Notes under the pieces: model-generated | The model's database searches: none | What the model saw: the letters and a program-made list of their open reading frames with translations, nothing else | What the model was told of the DNA's origin: nothing | Part shown: positions 36,125-45,218 of the stretch, piece after piece | Layout: every line of letters begins with the position of its first letter | Position numbering within the stretch: the stretch's first letter is position 1 | Assembly: GCF_001659685.2 (NCBI RefSeq) | Contig: NZ_LXYE02000030.1 | Span: 103,215 to 167,214, forward strand | Reading direction: 5' to 3' | Origin: Labilibacter marinus | GTDB taxonomy: Bacteria; Bacteroidota; Bacteroidia; Bacteroidales; Marinilabiliaceae | DNA: 64,000 nucleotides | Position numbers and translations under genes: made by a program

Positions 36125-38494
36125 ATGAAACTAATATATTTTATACTGCTCATTGCTTTGCTCATTGTGCCTAAAACATTACTAGCGCAAAGTAATAGTA
36201 TTCTGGTAAAAGGAGTCGTAGTAGAGAGTGAATATAATACTCCGGTGGAGTTTGCCACGGTAATTATAAAAGATAAGCAAACCAAGAAGAATATTACGGG
36301 AACGACAACGGGTACTGATGGTTCCTTTGAAATAGAAACTAATGCGGCTAACCTTTATATAGAGGTGAGTTTTATTGGTTTTGCCTCTACTATAATTCGT
36401 GAATTTAATACGATTAATGGAAGTATAGATTTGGGAACTATTCAATTGTCAAAGGATAATCAAACGGTTGACGAAGTAACAGTACGAGCAGAAAAATCAC
36501 GCACGGAATTTAAGTTAGATAAGCGTGTTTTTAATGTGGGTAAGGATATTAGTAGTACAGGAATGAGTGCTTTAGAAGTGCTCACTAATGTACCTTCGGT
36601 AAATGTGAATATTGAAGGTGATATTAGTTTAAGAGGAAGCACGGGAGTTCAAATTTTAATTAACGGTAAGCCATCTGTTATTGCCAGTGAAGGGAGTAAT
36701 GCTCTAGGTACTATTACTGCCGAAATGATTGATAAAATAGAAGTGATTACTAACCCATCTGCTAAATATGATGCGGAAGGAACTTCTGGTATTATTAATA
36801 TTGTGATTAAAAAAGAAGAGCGAAAGGGTTTGAATGGTTCTATGTCGGTTAATGCGGGTGTACCCAATAATCATAGTGTAGGGATAAGTTTAAATAGGCG
36901 AACGGAGAAATTTAACCTGTTTAGTCAGTTTGGTTTTGGCCATAGAGAATTGCCTCGCGATAAAAAAAGTATTAATACCGATAATAACACTAACACAACC
37001 GTTTTTAGTGAGGGGACGGAATATCGAAATGAGACTTTTTACAATGTGATTTTAGGAACGGATTATCACATTAATAAATATAATATATTAACTCTATCGG
37101 GAAATTATGCTTACGAAGTAGAGAAACAGCCTTCACTTATTGAATACCAAATTGTAGAGAAAGATGTTGAAACAGCTCTTTGGTACAGAGATGAAGATAC
37201 AGATGCTACTAATCCTAAATGGCGTTATGAGCTACAGTATAAAAAGGATTTTAGAGATAAAAAGGACCATCAGTTATTATTTAGTGCGCTGGGTAACTTT
37301 TTTGGTAAAGATCAATCGTCATATTTTAAAAATACGATTGAATATGGTGATGTTGATAATGGAGATCAGCAAACCAGAACCGACTTTAAAGAAGCTAAAC
37401 ATACATTTAACTTGGATTATACCAATCCTTTTTCCAAGGAATTTACGTTGGAGGCTGGAAGCCAATTCGTTTTGCAAGATGTAAGTAATGATTACGAGGT
37501 ACTTGATTTAGATGGGGATGAGTGGGTTCCTGATCCAGGACAAACCAATGTTTTTGAATACGACCAGAAAGTATTGGGAGTATATAGTACAGCGGCTTAT
37601 GAAGGTGCTAAGTGGGGTGTAAAGTTGGGTTTGCGTTTAGAGCATACTAACTTAAATACCTTGCTTATTAATACCAATGAAAGAAACCAACAGAATTACA
37701 GTAACTTGTTTCCAACCTTGCATAGCTCTTTAAAGTTGAGTAGTGCTTTTTCGTTACAGGCAGGTTATTCCCGCAGAATTTATAGGCCGCGTTTGTGGGA
37801 TTTAAATCCCTTTTTTAATATTCGAAATACCTATAATGTGAGGGTGGGGAATCCAGATTTGAAACCGGAATTTACCGATTCCTACGAGATTACCAGTATT
37901 TACGTTTTTAATAAGGCTTCTTTAAATTTGGGTGTTTATTATCGGTATACTACAGATGCTGTAGAAAGAGTTTCTGTTTTTCAGGATAATATAATTGTGA
38001 CTAAGCCAATGAATATAGGAACTAACAGAGCAACAGGAGTAGAGATAAATGGGAAATATAGTCCACAAAAGTGGTTGACGTTTACAGGTGATTTTAATTA
38101 TAACTACTTCAAAAAAGAAGGGGAATTCAATGAAACCATTGTAGATTTTAATGCGGATCAATGGTCATCTAGAATTGTGAGCAAAATTAAACTACCAGCT
38201 GAATTTGAAGTTGAGTTAACGGGGATATTTCGTTCGGATAGAAGAACAACCCAATTTGAATATGCCGCACAATCCTATGCTAATTTTGGGTTAAGAAAAA
38301 AACTATTCAAAGGAAAAACGGTTGTTAATTTAAGTGTAAGAGATGTATTTGAATCTCGCATTTCAGAAGGTAAAGCAAGTGAACCAGAATATTATTTATA
38401 TAATCAAACCCAAAGCGGCCGATTTATTACTTTTGGAGTAAGTTATGGTTTTGGAGATGGCGAAGCTATGGAGTATTCTGGAAGAAGGCGTTAG
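36125..38494 (+). CDS. TonB-receptor-like outer membrane barrel protein
   Basis: A 789-residue protein. The start is put at the ATG at 36125, which begins a proper signal peptide (MKLIYFILLIALLIVP, cut after LLAQ); in-frame upstream codons lack one. A carboxypeptidase-regulatory-like domain (about 26-105), a TonB plug-like domain (about 115-235, with GVQILINGKPS and IEVITNPSAKYDAEGTSGIINI) and a large barrel with the RPRLWDLNPFFN motif follow. This is the outer membrane beta-barrel family related to SusC but without a SusD neighbour. It is divergent from the LytS/LytTR pair. Substrate unknown. Confidence 0.87.
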   Translation: MKLIYFILLIALLIVPKTLLAQSNSILVKGVVVESEYNTPVEFATVIIKDKQTKKNITGTTTGTDGSFEIETNAANLYIEVSFIGFASTIIREFNTINGSIDLGTIQLSKDNQTVDEVTVRAEKSRTEFKLDKRVFNVGKDISSTGMSALEVLTNVPSVNVNIEGDISLRGSTGVQILINGKPSVIASEGSNALGTITAEMIDKIEVITNPSAKYDAEGTSGIINIVIKKEERKGLNGSMSVNAGVPNNHSVGISLNRRTEKFNLFSQFGFGHRELPRDKKSINTDNNTNTTVFSEGTEYRNETFYNVILGTDYHINKYNILTLSGNYAYEVEKQPSLIEYQIVEKDVETALWYRDEDTDATNPKWRYELQYKKDFRDKKDHQLLFSALGNFFGKDQSSYFKNTIEYGDVDNGDQQTRTDFKEAKHTFNLDYTNPFSKEFTLEAGSQFVLQDVSNDYEVLDLDGDEWVPDPGQTNVFEYDQKVLGVYSTAAYEGAKWGVKLGLRLEHTNLNTLLINTNERNQQNYSNLFPTLHSSLKLSSAFSLQAGYSRRIYRPRLWDLNPFFNIRNTYNVRVGNPDLKPEFTDSYEITSIYVFNKASLNLGVYYRYTTDAVERVSVFQDNIIVTKPMNIGTNRATGVEINGKYSPQKWLTFTGDFNYNYFKKEGEFNETIVDFNADQWSSRIVSKIKLPAEFEVELTGIFRSDRRTTQFEYAAQSYANFGLRKKLFKGKTVVNLSVRDVFESRISEGKASEPEYYLYNQTQSGRFITFGVSYGFGDGEAMEYSGRRR

Positions 38495-38531
38495 TTGGAA
38501 TTAAGGTAGTCAATGAATAAATAAGGTAGCT

Positions 38532-39416
38532 ATGAAGGAAATTAAGAAAGAAGAAATCCAGCAGGAGGTTTTTGATTTATATGATGATTATGCACATAGC
38601 CGAATTGATAGAAAGCAGTTTATTGGAAGACTGACCACTTTTGCAATTGGCGGATTAACGCTTAGTTCTTTGTTAGGATTTATCATGCCTAATTACAGTA
38701 AAATACAAGTAAAGGCAGATGATTCAAGGTTAGATTCTGAATATATTAATTATGAATCTCCTAAGGGTGGAGGTACTATAAAAGCGTTGATTTCAAAAAG
38801 AAATAACCTTGCTAAAAAATTTCCAGGAGTAATAGTAGTACATGAGAATAGAGGATTAAATCCACATATAGAGGATGTATCTCGAAGAGCGGCTCTGGAA
38901 GGATTTATCTCCATTGCTCCAGATGCTCTTTCTCCGTTAGGAGGATACCCAGGAAGCGATGATGAAGGAAGAGTGCTGCAGAAAAAGAGAGATAAAAATG
39001 AAATGCTAGAAGATTTTATTGCTGCTTATGCTTTCTTAAAAGATCATCCGGATTGTAATGGAAAAATTGGGGTTGTAGGTTTTTGCTTTGGAGGTTGGAT
39101 TTCTAATATGATGGCTGTTAAAGTCACTGATTTATTAGCGGCTGTTCCTTATTATGGTGGCCAGCCGTCTGCAGATGTGGTTGCGCAAATTAAGACTCCA
39201 TTATTATTGCATTTTGCAGAGTTGGATACCCGTGTTAATAAAGGATGGCCTGCTTATGAGGCTCGATTATCTGAGTTAAATAAAGATTATACGGCTTACA
39301 TTTATCCAAAAGTTAATCATGGTTTTCATAATGATACAACACCACGCTATGATAAGGAAGCTGCTGAATTATCGTGGCGTAGAACAATAAGTTTCTTTAA
39401 GGAGCATCTAAAGTAG
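38532..39416 (+). CDS. Dienelactone hydrolase-family protein
   Basis: A 294-residue alpha/beta hydrolase. A hydrophobic segment (about 36-50, FAIGGLTLSSLLGFIMP) near the N-terminus suggests a membrane anchor or export signal, as in YghX-like members. The catalytic triad is C185 (GFCFGG), D232 (ELDTRVN) and H263 (VNHGFHND). The HENRGLNPHIEDVSRR stretch is typical of the family. Natural substrate unknown. It lies 37 bases after the barrel gene and may be co-transcribed. Confidence 0.88.
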   Translation: MKEIKKEEIQQEVFDLYDDYAHSRIDRKQFIGRLTTFAIGGLTLSSLLGFIMPNYSKIQVKADDSRLDSEYINYESPKGGGTIKALISKRNNLAKKFPGVIVVHENRGLNPHIEDVSRRAALEGFISIAPDALSPLGGYPGSDDEGRVLQKKRDKNEMLEDFIAAYAFLKDHPDCNGKIGVVGFCFGGWISNMMAVKVTDLLAAVPYYGGQPSADVVAQIKTPLLLHFAELDTRVNKGWPAYEARLSELNKDYTAYIYPKVNHGFHNDTTPRYDKEAAELSWRRTISFFKEHLK

Positions 39417-39444
39417 GTTCGTGAAGGAGTATTTGAGGCAAGAA

Positions 39445-39475
39445 AAAATCCACCCTAAAAATTAGAGTGGATTTT
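39445..39475. terminator. Bidirectional terminator between hydrolase and flavodiiron genes
   Basis: AAAATCCAC pairs with GTGGATTTT, giving A-rich and T-rich flanks for both strands. A second hairpin, ATAGAGAG / CTCTCTAT (about 39490-39510), overlaps the end of the flavodiiron gene. Confidence 0.65.
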
Positions 39476-39499
39476 AAATATATTTAAAGATAGAGAGTA

Positions 39500-40699
39500 T
39501 TACTCTCTATCAGCTTTTAATCTGTCAGCCATAGCTTTACCTAATTGTAAGCAAGCTTCGTATTTATCCGCTTTAAGCGCATGTTTTTCTTCAACACTTT
39601 CGCCTACTATTTCCCATTTAAGCTCTTCGCCAATAGCCGTTAATTTTTTAACTGCAGCTCCTGCCCAAGAGAATGAACCTAAAATACCTAAATAGTGTTT
39701 TTGAACGCCCATGTGAACTAACTTAGTTGTAAGTGATTCCATGTTTGGGTGTAATTCGTTACAATAAGTAGGACTAGCTAAAATTAATCCTTTGTATTTA
39801 AATATGTCAGAAATAACAAATGATGCATGAGATTTAGAAACATCGTGAACACGAATGTGTTTGATGCCATTTTCTGCTAACTCACGAGCCACAGCTTCAG
39901 CCATCTCTTCCGTATTACCATACATCGAAGCGTAAGCTACCACAACACCTTCTTCAGTATCATACTTGCTCCAACGATCGTACATGCCAATTACTTCGCT
40001 AATGTAGTTTCTCCAGATAGGACCATGGGTAGAAGCAATCATTTTAATATCTAAACCACCTAGTTTTTCAAGTGCTTTTTGTACTGGCGAGCCATATTTT
40101 CCAACAATATTAGAGTAGTATCTGCGCATTTCATCACGATAGTACTCAAAGTCAAACTCGTCGTCAAAAATACCACCGTCAAGCGTTCCAAAAGTACCAA
40201 AAGCATCTGCAGAGAATAAAATTTTCTCAGTAGATTCGTAGGTAACCATGGTTTCAGGCCAGTGCACCATCGGTACCATATAAAAGTTTAAGGTATGTTT
40301 TCCTAAACTTAAAGTATCACCTTCTTTAACTAGTATGGTATTATCATTGATGCCAAAGTAACCTTCGAGCATTGGTAAGGTTTTTTTGTTACCAACAATC
40401 TGAATGTTAGGGTACATTTTTTTGATGATATCGATAGAGCCACCATGGTCAGGCTCCATATGATTTACAATTAAGTAATCAATATCTTTATCGCCAATGA
40501 TGGCTTTAATCTTTTTTAAGTACTTCTCAACTTGTCCAATTTCTACCGAATCAATTAAGGCAACTTTTTCATCGTTAATAACATACGAGTTGTATGCTAC
40601 CCCACGATCAATAGGCCACATATTTTCAAATAGATGAGTTCTTCTATCATTTACACCTACGTAAAATACGTCGTCGGTTAAATTTACTGGCTTGTACAT
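39500..40699 (-). CDS. Flavodiiron protein (FprA family A-type flavoprotein)
   Basis: A 399-residue protein. The metallo-beta-lactamase-like domain (about 1-250) carries the diiron ligands HMEPDH, the SADAF aspartate and the ASTHGPIW histidine. The C-terminal flavodoxin domain (about 255-395) has the FMN loop ASMYGNTEEMAEA and LASPTYCNELHP. Flavodiiron proteins reduce O2 to water or NO to N2O and protect anaerobes. No rubredoxin domain or gene is attached, so the electron donor is elsewhere. It stands alone. Confidence 0.95.
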   Translation of the reverse strand: MYKPVNLTDDVFYVGVNDRRTHLFENMWPIDRGVAYNSYVINDEKVALIDSVEIGQVEKYLKKIKAIIGDKDIDYLIVNHMEPDHGGSIDIIKKMYPNIQIVGNKKTLPMLEGYFGINDNTILVKEGDTLSLGKHTLNFYMVPMVHWPETMVTYESTEKILFSADAFGTFGTLDGGIFDDEFDFEYYRDEMRRYYSNIVGKYGSPVQKALEKLGGLDIKMIASTHGPIWRNYISEVIGMYDRWSKYDTEEGVVVAYASMYGNTEEMAEAVARELAENGIKHIRVHDVSKSHASFVISDIFKYKGLILASPTYCNELHPNMESLTTKLVHMGVQKHYLGILGSFSWAGAAVKKLTAIGEELKWEIVGESVEEKHALKADKYEACLQLGKAMADRLKADRE

Positions 40700-40814
40700 A
40701 TATATTAGTTTTATTTATTTCGGTATTTGAGTGCTGCAAAAATAAATAAAACAATCAAAACCAAAAATAATATCCATCTTTTTGAGGGTAAGTTTAGTGT
40801 ATTATTACATTGAT

Positions 40815-41255
40815 TTACTGCAACCTTATTAATAACCAGGTGTCATTATATTTTTCATACTTTGTTCGGATGCTACCTACTTTTGTACGTGCATCGTTCT
40901 CGTCGTTATACGCTGCTATAGAAACTCTGTAAAGTCCGTTCTCATTTTCTAATATGGTTGGATTAGTAAATCCTTCTTCACTTAATGATGATTTATAGTT
41001 TTTTGCATTGCTTAAAACTTTAAACGAACCAATAATTACATAGTATTTATGTGCAACATGATCTTCTGATTCAATTACTTTTACTTTTTCCTCTTTAACT
41101 ACAATGGGTTTTGCTTTAACGGTGGGCTTTACTTTAGGTTCTTCTTTTACGTATGGAGAATCACTATCGCTAAAACTTGAACTACCTGTATCTTTAAGAG
41201 AACGACAACTTGCGATGCTTAAGGTTAATGCGGCTAATAGAATTACTTTATTCAT
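40815..41255 (-). CDS. SPOR-domain lipoprotein
   Basis: A 146-residue protein with a lipoprotein signal (SIASC, Cys at 17), a charged lysine/proline/valine linker (about 37-68) and a C-terminal SPOR domain (about 70-146, KYYVIIGSFKVLSNAKNYKS, YRVSIAAYNDENDA). SPOR domains bind peptidoglycan strands stripped of stem peptides and concentrate at the septum. It lies next to the divergently transcribed mltG gene. Confidence 0.85.
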   Translation of the reverse strand: MNKVILLAALTLSIASCRSLKDTGSSSFSDSDSPYVKEEPKVKPTVKAKPIVVKEEKVKVIESEDHVAHKYYVIIGSFKVLSNAKNYKSSLSEEGFTNPTILENENGLYRVSIAAYNDENDARTKVGSIRTKYEKYNDTWLLIRLQ

Positions 41256-41460
41256 ATTTATTGTTTTTATTTATTTCTGACTGCAAAAATAGAATATTAT
41301 TGGCAATTGTTTTTAATTATTTTTTATTGTGAATAATATTTAAATTGAGTTACTATTTTTGCAATACATTTTTATGTTATATTTGAATTGAACAGAGCAA
41401 ACTTTATTCCAAAAATGAATGGTTTTTGTAGACTTATAGTATGCTCAAGTATTTTTTTTA

Positions 41461-42534
41461 ATGAAGAATAAAGTAAAAAAGACAAAGCGAAAGATGACCA
41501 GAAGAATTAAGCGAATGGGTTTGTTTCTTGTTATATTAGTGTTAATTGGCATATTAGTTGGTGGACGATTTTTTAGATATATAAATGGAGCCAATGTCGA
41601 TTTATCTAAGGCTGAAACTAGCTATCTATATATTCCTAATAATATAACCTTTGCTGAGCTAAAGACTATTATAGAAAACCATGGTGCTGTAAAAGATTTA
41701 GAAAGTTTTACTTGGGTTGCCGATCAAAAAAAATATACGAATAATATAAAAGGTGGTAGGTATAAGTTAGAGGATGGAATGTCCAATAATAAATTGGTTA
41801 ACCTACTGCGTAGTGGCAAACAAGAGCCTATAAAAATCACTTTTAATAATATTCGAAAACTAAACCAGTTAGCAGGTATTGTTGGTGATAAAATTATGAC
41901 TGATTCTACAAAGTTGGTTAATTTATTCAAAGATTTTTCCTATGTAAATGAACAGGGTTTTAATTATAATACTTTTCCAGTGTTGTTTTTGCCCAATACC
42001 TACGAAATGTATTGGAATACAGATGCAAAAGGGTTTGTGTCTAGGATGAAACGGGAATATGATAAGTATTGGACAGAGGAAAGAATTGCAAAGGCAAAAG
42101 CCAAAGGCTTAACACCGATAGAAGTAGGTATTTTAGCCTCAATCGTGGATGAAGAAACACAAAAGGTGGATGAGAAGCCTATTGTTGCGGGACTTTATTT
42201 GAATAGATTAAAAAAAGGTATCCGATTACAGGCAGATCCAACTTTAAAGTATGCTTTGGGTGATTTTACTATTAAGAGATTACTTAACGAGGATAAAGAA
42301 ATAAATTCGCCATATAATACTTATAAGTATGCAGGATTGCCACCAGGACCAATCCGTATCCCTTCATTAACGGGACTTAAAGCAGTCTTAAATGCCAAGG
42401 ATCATAAGTATTTGTACATGTGCGCTAAGGAAGATTTTTCAGGCTATCACAACTTTGCGAAAACTTTATCGCAACACAACGCTAATGCTGCTAAGTACCG
42501 CAGAGAGCTAAATAAGCTTGGGATAAGAAGGTAG
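41461..42534 (+). CDS. mltG: Endolytic transglycosylase MltG
   Basis: A 357-residue protein with a short basic cytoplasmic tail, one membrane segment (about 20-36), a LysM-like region and the MltG/YceG catalytic domain (IEVGILASIVDEETQ, AGLYLNRLKKGIRLQADPT, INSPYNTYKYAGLPPGPI). MltG cuts nascent glycan strands and sets their length. The motif that in E. coli reads SIVEKET reads SIVDEET here, so the position of the essential Glu appears to be Asp (see findings). It shares a bidirectional hairpin with dapF. Confidence 0.92.
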   Translation: MKNKVKKTKRKMTRRIKRMGLFLVILVLIGILVGGRFFRYINGANVDLSKAETSYLYIPNNITFAELKTIIENHGAVKDLESFTWVADQKKYTNNIKGGRYKLEDGMSNNKLVNLLRSGKQEPIKITFNNIRKLNQLAGIVGDKIMTDSTKLVNLFKDFSYVNEQGFNYNTFPVLFLPNTYEMYWNTDAKGFVSRMKREYDKYWTEERIAKAKAKGLTPIEVGILASIVDEETQKVDEKPIVAGLYLNRLKKGIRLQADPTLKYALGDFTIKRLLNEDKEINSPYNTYKYAGLPPGPIRIPSLTGLKAVLNAKDHKYLYMCAKEDFSGYHNFAKTLSQHNANAAKYRRELNKLGIRR

Positions 42535-42542
42535 TTGGAGAG

Positions 42543-42569
42543 AGTCATTGGCCAAGTTGACCAATGACT
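42543..42569. terminator. Hairpin between convergent mltG and dapF
   Basis: AGTCATTGG pairs with CCAATGACT around a nine-base loop, with a T-rich stretch after it on the plus strand. Confidence 0.65.
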
Positions 42570-42575
42570 TATATT

Positions 42576-43367
42576 TTAAACTTCAATACTTCCTTTAAAT
42601 ACAAAAGTAGCTGGACCAGTTAACCAAATGTTGTTAAAGCCTACTTTAGAATCACCTTCAAACCAAACCTGAAGTTTTCCACCTTTAACATCGATATTAA
42701 AATCTTTACACTCGTTGTTTCGCACAAACGTACTGATAGCTGATGCTACTACACCTGTACCGCAAGAATATGTTTCGTCTTCAACACCTCTTTCGTAGGT
42801 TCTGACTTTAATGTGATCAGGTGCTATTTCTTCCACAAAGTTAACATTCGTTCCTCCTGGTTTAAATGTGTCGGAATATCTAATTTCACTCCCATCCTTT
42901 TTTATATCAATGGTATCTATTTTCGATTTATGAGATACGTAATGAGGCGATCCAGTATCTAAAAAATAATAGTTTTCACCATTGCTAATTTCTTTTACAT
43001 CGGTCATCTGTAAACTCACGATACCATCATTGTATTTGGCTACGTGCATACCGTCTACAGCTTCAAAATAAAATTCTTCTGGTTTTGTTACCGCTCCAAT
43101 TTTTACAGCGAAGGCAGCAATACATCGCCCCCCATTACCACACATTGAGGCTTCTTTGCCGTCACTATTATAATAGCGCATAGTAAAATCAACATCTTTA
43201 GAAGGATGATTTTCTAGAAGCATTAATCCATCTGCACCAATTCCCATTCTGCGATGACATAAAAAACTGACAAGGTCCGTGTTTTTACTGTCAAAATTTC
43301 CATCTCTATTGTCAATGATAACAAAGTCGTTACCAGTACCTTGGTATTTACAAAAATCAATTTTCAT
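42576..43367 (-). CDS. dapF: Diaminopimelate epimerase
   Basis: A 263-residue DapF. The two catalytic cysteines lie in ASMCGNGGRC and EDETYSCGTGVVAS, and KYQGTGNDFVIID opens the protein. It converts LL- to meso-diaminopimelate for lysine and peptidoglycan synthesis. I start it at the ATG at 43367; a TTG five codons earlier is in frame but adds nothing conserved. It is convergent with mltG, another cell-wall gene. Length is normal. Confidence 0.96.
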   Translation of the reverse strand: MKIDFCKYQGTGNDFVIIDNRDGNFDSKNTDLVSFLCHRRMGIGADGLMLLENHPSKDVDFTMRYYNSDGKEASMCGNGGRCIAAFAVKIGAVTKPEEFYFEAVDGMHVAKYNDGIVSLQMTDVKEISNGENYYFLDTGSPHYVSHKSKIDTIDIKKDGSEIRYSDTFKPGGTNVNFVEEIAPDHIKVRTYERGVEDETYSCGTGVVASAISTFVRNNECKDFNIDVKGGKLQVWFEGDSKVGFNNIWLTGPATFVFKGSIEV

Positions 43368-43439
43368 ATAATTCGGTATCAAAGTAGTTGATAGCTAGTC
43401 TTTTTTGTATGATATTTAATAAATAATTATTGAACAAAG

Positions 43440-43470
43440 TTAACGAAAAATCAGTTAAAATTAGGTTAAC
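43440..43470. promoter_or_regulatory. TTAAC-type repeats before degP
   Basis: TTAAC at 43440, TTAAA at 43455 and TTAAC at 43466 (periods 15 and 11). A TTG at 43475-43477 and TATAATTTG at 43497-43505 follow. The reverse strand contains TTAACTGATTTT, also present in the array at 19717-19753. This is a candidate site for the same OmpR-type regulator. Confidence 0.4.
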
Positions 43471-43565
43471 GTAGTTGTTCTGGCATGATAAGGGCATATA
43501 ATTTGCCATTTTTGGGATACAGATTCAATATGGTACTAGTGTTTTTAACTATATGAATTTGTTGT

Positions 43566-43583
43566 AGCTGAAGTTCTTCAGCT
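43566..43583 (+). other. Perfect 8-bp hairpin in the degP leader
   Basis: AGCTGAAG and CTTCAGCT are exact inverted copies two bases apart, followed by TTT, about 60 bases before the degP start and after its probable promoter. Attenuator, mRNA stabiliser or protein site are all possible. Confidence 0.5.
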
Positions 43584-43643
43584 TTTCAATGAAAATAAAT
43601 TGATTTAATGCCCATTGGCGAATAAATTTTAAACTTATTAGTT

Positions 43644-45128
43644 ATGAATGTAAGAAAGATATTTTTTGTATTCCTGACAGCGGTGCTTGGAGGGATTGTT
43701 GGGGTTTACGCTTTTGTATTAGTGGTAAAACCAAATAAAGAAATTGTAACAGTTGAAAAACAGGTTGTTCCTGCGGCTAGGTACGCATCAATGAGTGTTC
43801 CGGTTCCTGCCGGAGTAACCGATTTTACCGAAGCTGCGGAAAAATCGGTAGAGGCGGTTGTTCATGTTATGACAAAGGCTACTGTTTCTGGTAACGGCTA
43901 TTCTCATGGTAACCCGTTTTACGATTTCTTTTTTGGTCCACGTGGTGGAGGTGGTGGTAATATGCCTGAGCGTAGTCCAGTGATGGGGTCTGGTTCAGGT
44001 GTAATTATTTCGCAAGACGGATACATTATTACAAATAATCACGTTATAGATAATGCGGATGAGATAGAAGTGGTGTTAAATGATAGACGTTCTTATACGG
44101 CCACATTGATTGGAGCTGATCCAACAACCGATATTGCTTTATTAAAGATTGAAGAGAATGGATTAAGATTTTTAACTTATGGAAATTCTGATGATGTAAG
44201 AATAGGAGAATGGGTATTAGCTGTTGGTAATCCGTTTAATTTAACTTCAACGGTTACTGCTGGTATTATTAGTGCGAAGTCACGAAGTATAAATATTTTA
44301 TCTAATAGAAATCAGCCTATGGGTATTGAATCATTTATTCAAACTGATGCGGCTGTAAACCCTGGTAATAGCGGTGGAGCTTTAGTAAATACTCAAGGTG
44401 AATTAATTGGCATAAATACGGCTATTGCATCTCAAACAGGTTCGTATGCAGGATATTCATTTGCAGTTCCGGTGGGTATTGCGAGTAAGGTGGTCGCTGA
44501 TTTAAAGGAGTTTGGTGAAGTGCAACGAGCTTTTATAGGTGTTACCATACAAGGCGTTAATGCAGAAATGGCTAAGGAACTTGAGTTGGATAAAGTTGAA
44601 GGAGTATACGTAAATGGAGTTACTATTAATGGAGGTGCCGATGCTGCTGGCGTTAAAAAAGGAGATGTAATTATTAGTATTGATGAAGTTGTAGTTAACA
44701 CAAATTCTGAATTAATTGAGCAAGTTAGTAAACATCGTCCTGGGGATAGTGTTAATTTAGTGATAAAAAGGGCTGGAAAAACAAAACAAATTGACGTAAT
44801 TTTACGTAATAGCTACGGCTCTGTAGACATAGTGAATGAGAAAAAAGGAATTTCTGATTTATTAGGTGCTGAGCTAAAAGAACTATCCGATGATGAAAAG
44901 TATAAACTAGGTATTAACTACGGTATGAAAATCGTTAAACTATCTGGTGGCAAATTAAAGGAAAGTGGTATAGGAGAGGGCTTTGTTATATTAAAAGCCA
45001 ATCGTCAACCTATTAGTAATATTTCAGATTTGAAAAGAGTGATGGCATCATTAGATGGCGGTTTGTTTATCACAGGAGTGTATCCCAATGGGCAAGTTGC
45101 CTATTATGCTATTAATCTTGAGGAGTAG
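43644..45128 (+). CDS. degP: Periplasmic Do-like serine protease DegP/HtrA
   Basis: A 494-residue HtrA-family protease with an N-terminal membrane/signal segment (about 5-26), a trypsin-like domain with triad H133 (NNHVID), D163 (TTDIALLK) and S243 (NPGNSGGALV), and two PDZ domains (about 285-375 and 400-490). It degrades or refolds misfolded envelope proteins. A glycine-rich loop (GPRGGGGGNMP) matches the variable LA loop. The gene stands alone with a long leader that holds TTAAC repeats and a hairpin, suggesting envelope-stress control. Confidence 0.96.
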   Translation: MNVRKIFFVFLTAVLGGIVGVYAFVLVVKPNKEIVTVEKQVVPAARYASMSVPVPAGVTDFTEAAEKSVEAVVHVMTKATVSGNGYSHGNPFYDFFFGPRGGGGGNMPERSPVMGSGSGVIISQDGYIITNNHVIDNADEIEVVLNDRRSYTATLIGADPTTDIALLKIEENGLRFLTYGNSDDVRIGEWVLAVGNPFNLTSTVTAGIISAKSRSINILSNRNQPMGIESFIQTDAAVNPGNSGGALVNTQGELIGINTAIASQTGSYAGYSFAVPVGIASKVVADLKEFGEVQRAFIGVTIQGVNAEMAKELELDKVEGVYVNGVTINGGADAAGVKKGDVIISIDEVVVNTNSELIEQVSKHRPGDSVNLVIKRAGKTKQIDVILRNSYGSVDIVNEKKGISDLLGAELKELSDDEKYKLGINYGMKIVKLSGGKLKESGIGEGFVILKANRQPISNISDLKRVMASLDGGLFITGVYPNGQVAYYAINLEE

Positions 45129-45165
45129 AGCTTATTATAAATTGTCTCACTCTTTAATAAAATAG

Positions 45166-45196
45166 TTGGAAAATTCAATTTAAAAGTATAATTTTG
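45166..45196 (+). promoter_or_regulatory. Probable rpoD promoter
   Basis: TTG (45166-45168), exactly 20 bases, then TAATTTTG (45189-45196), matching the Bacteroidota consensus, about 20 bases before the ATG, so the leader is very short. Confidence 0.65.
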
Positions 45197-45218
45197 CGCC
45201 ACATTTTGCATATAGAAT

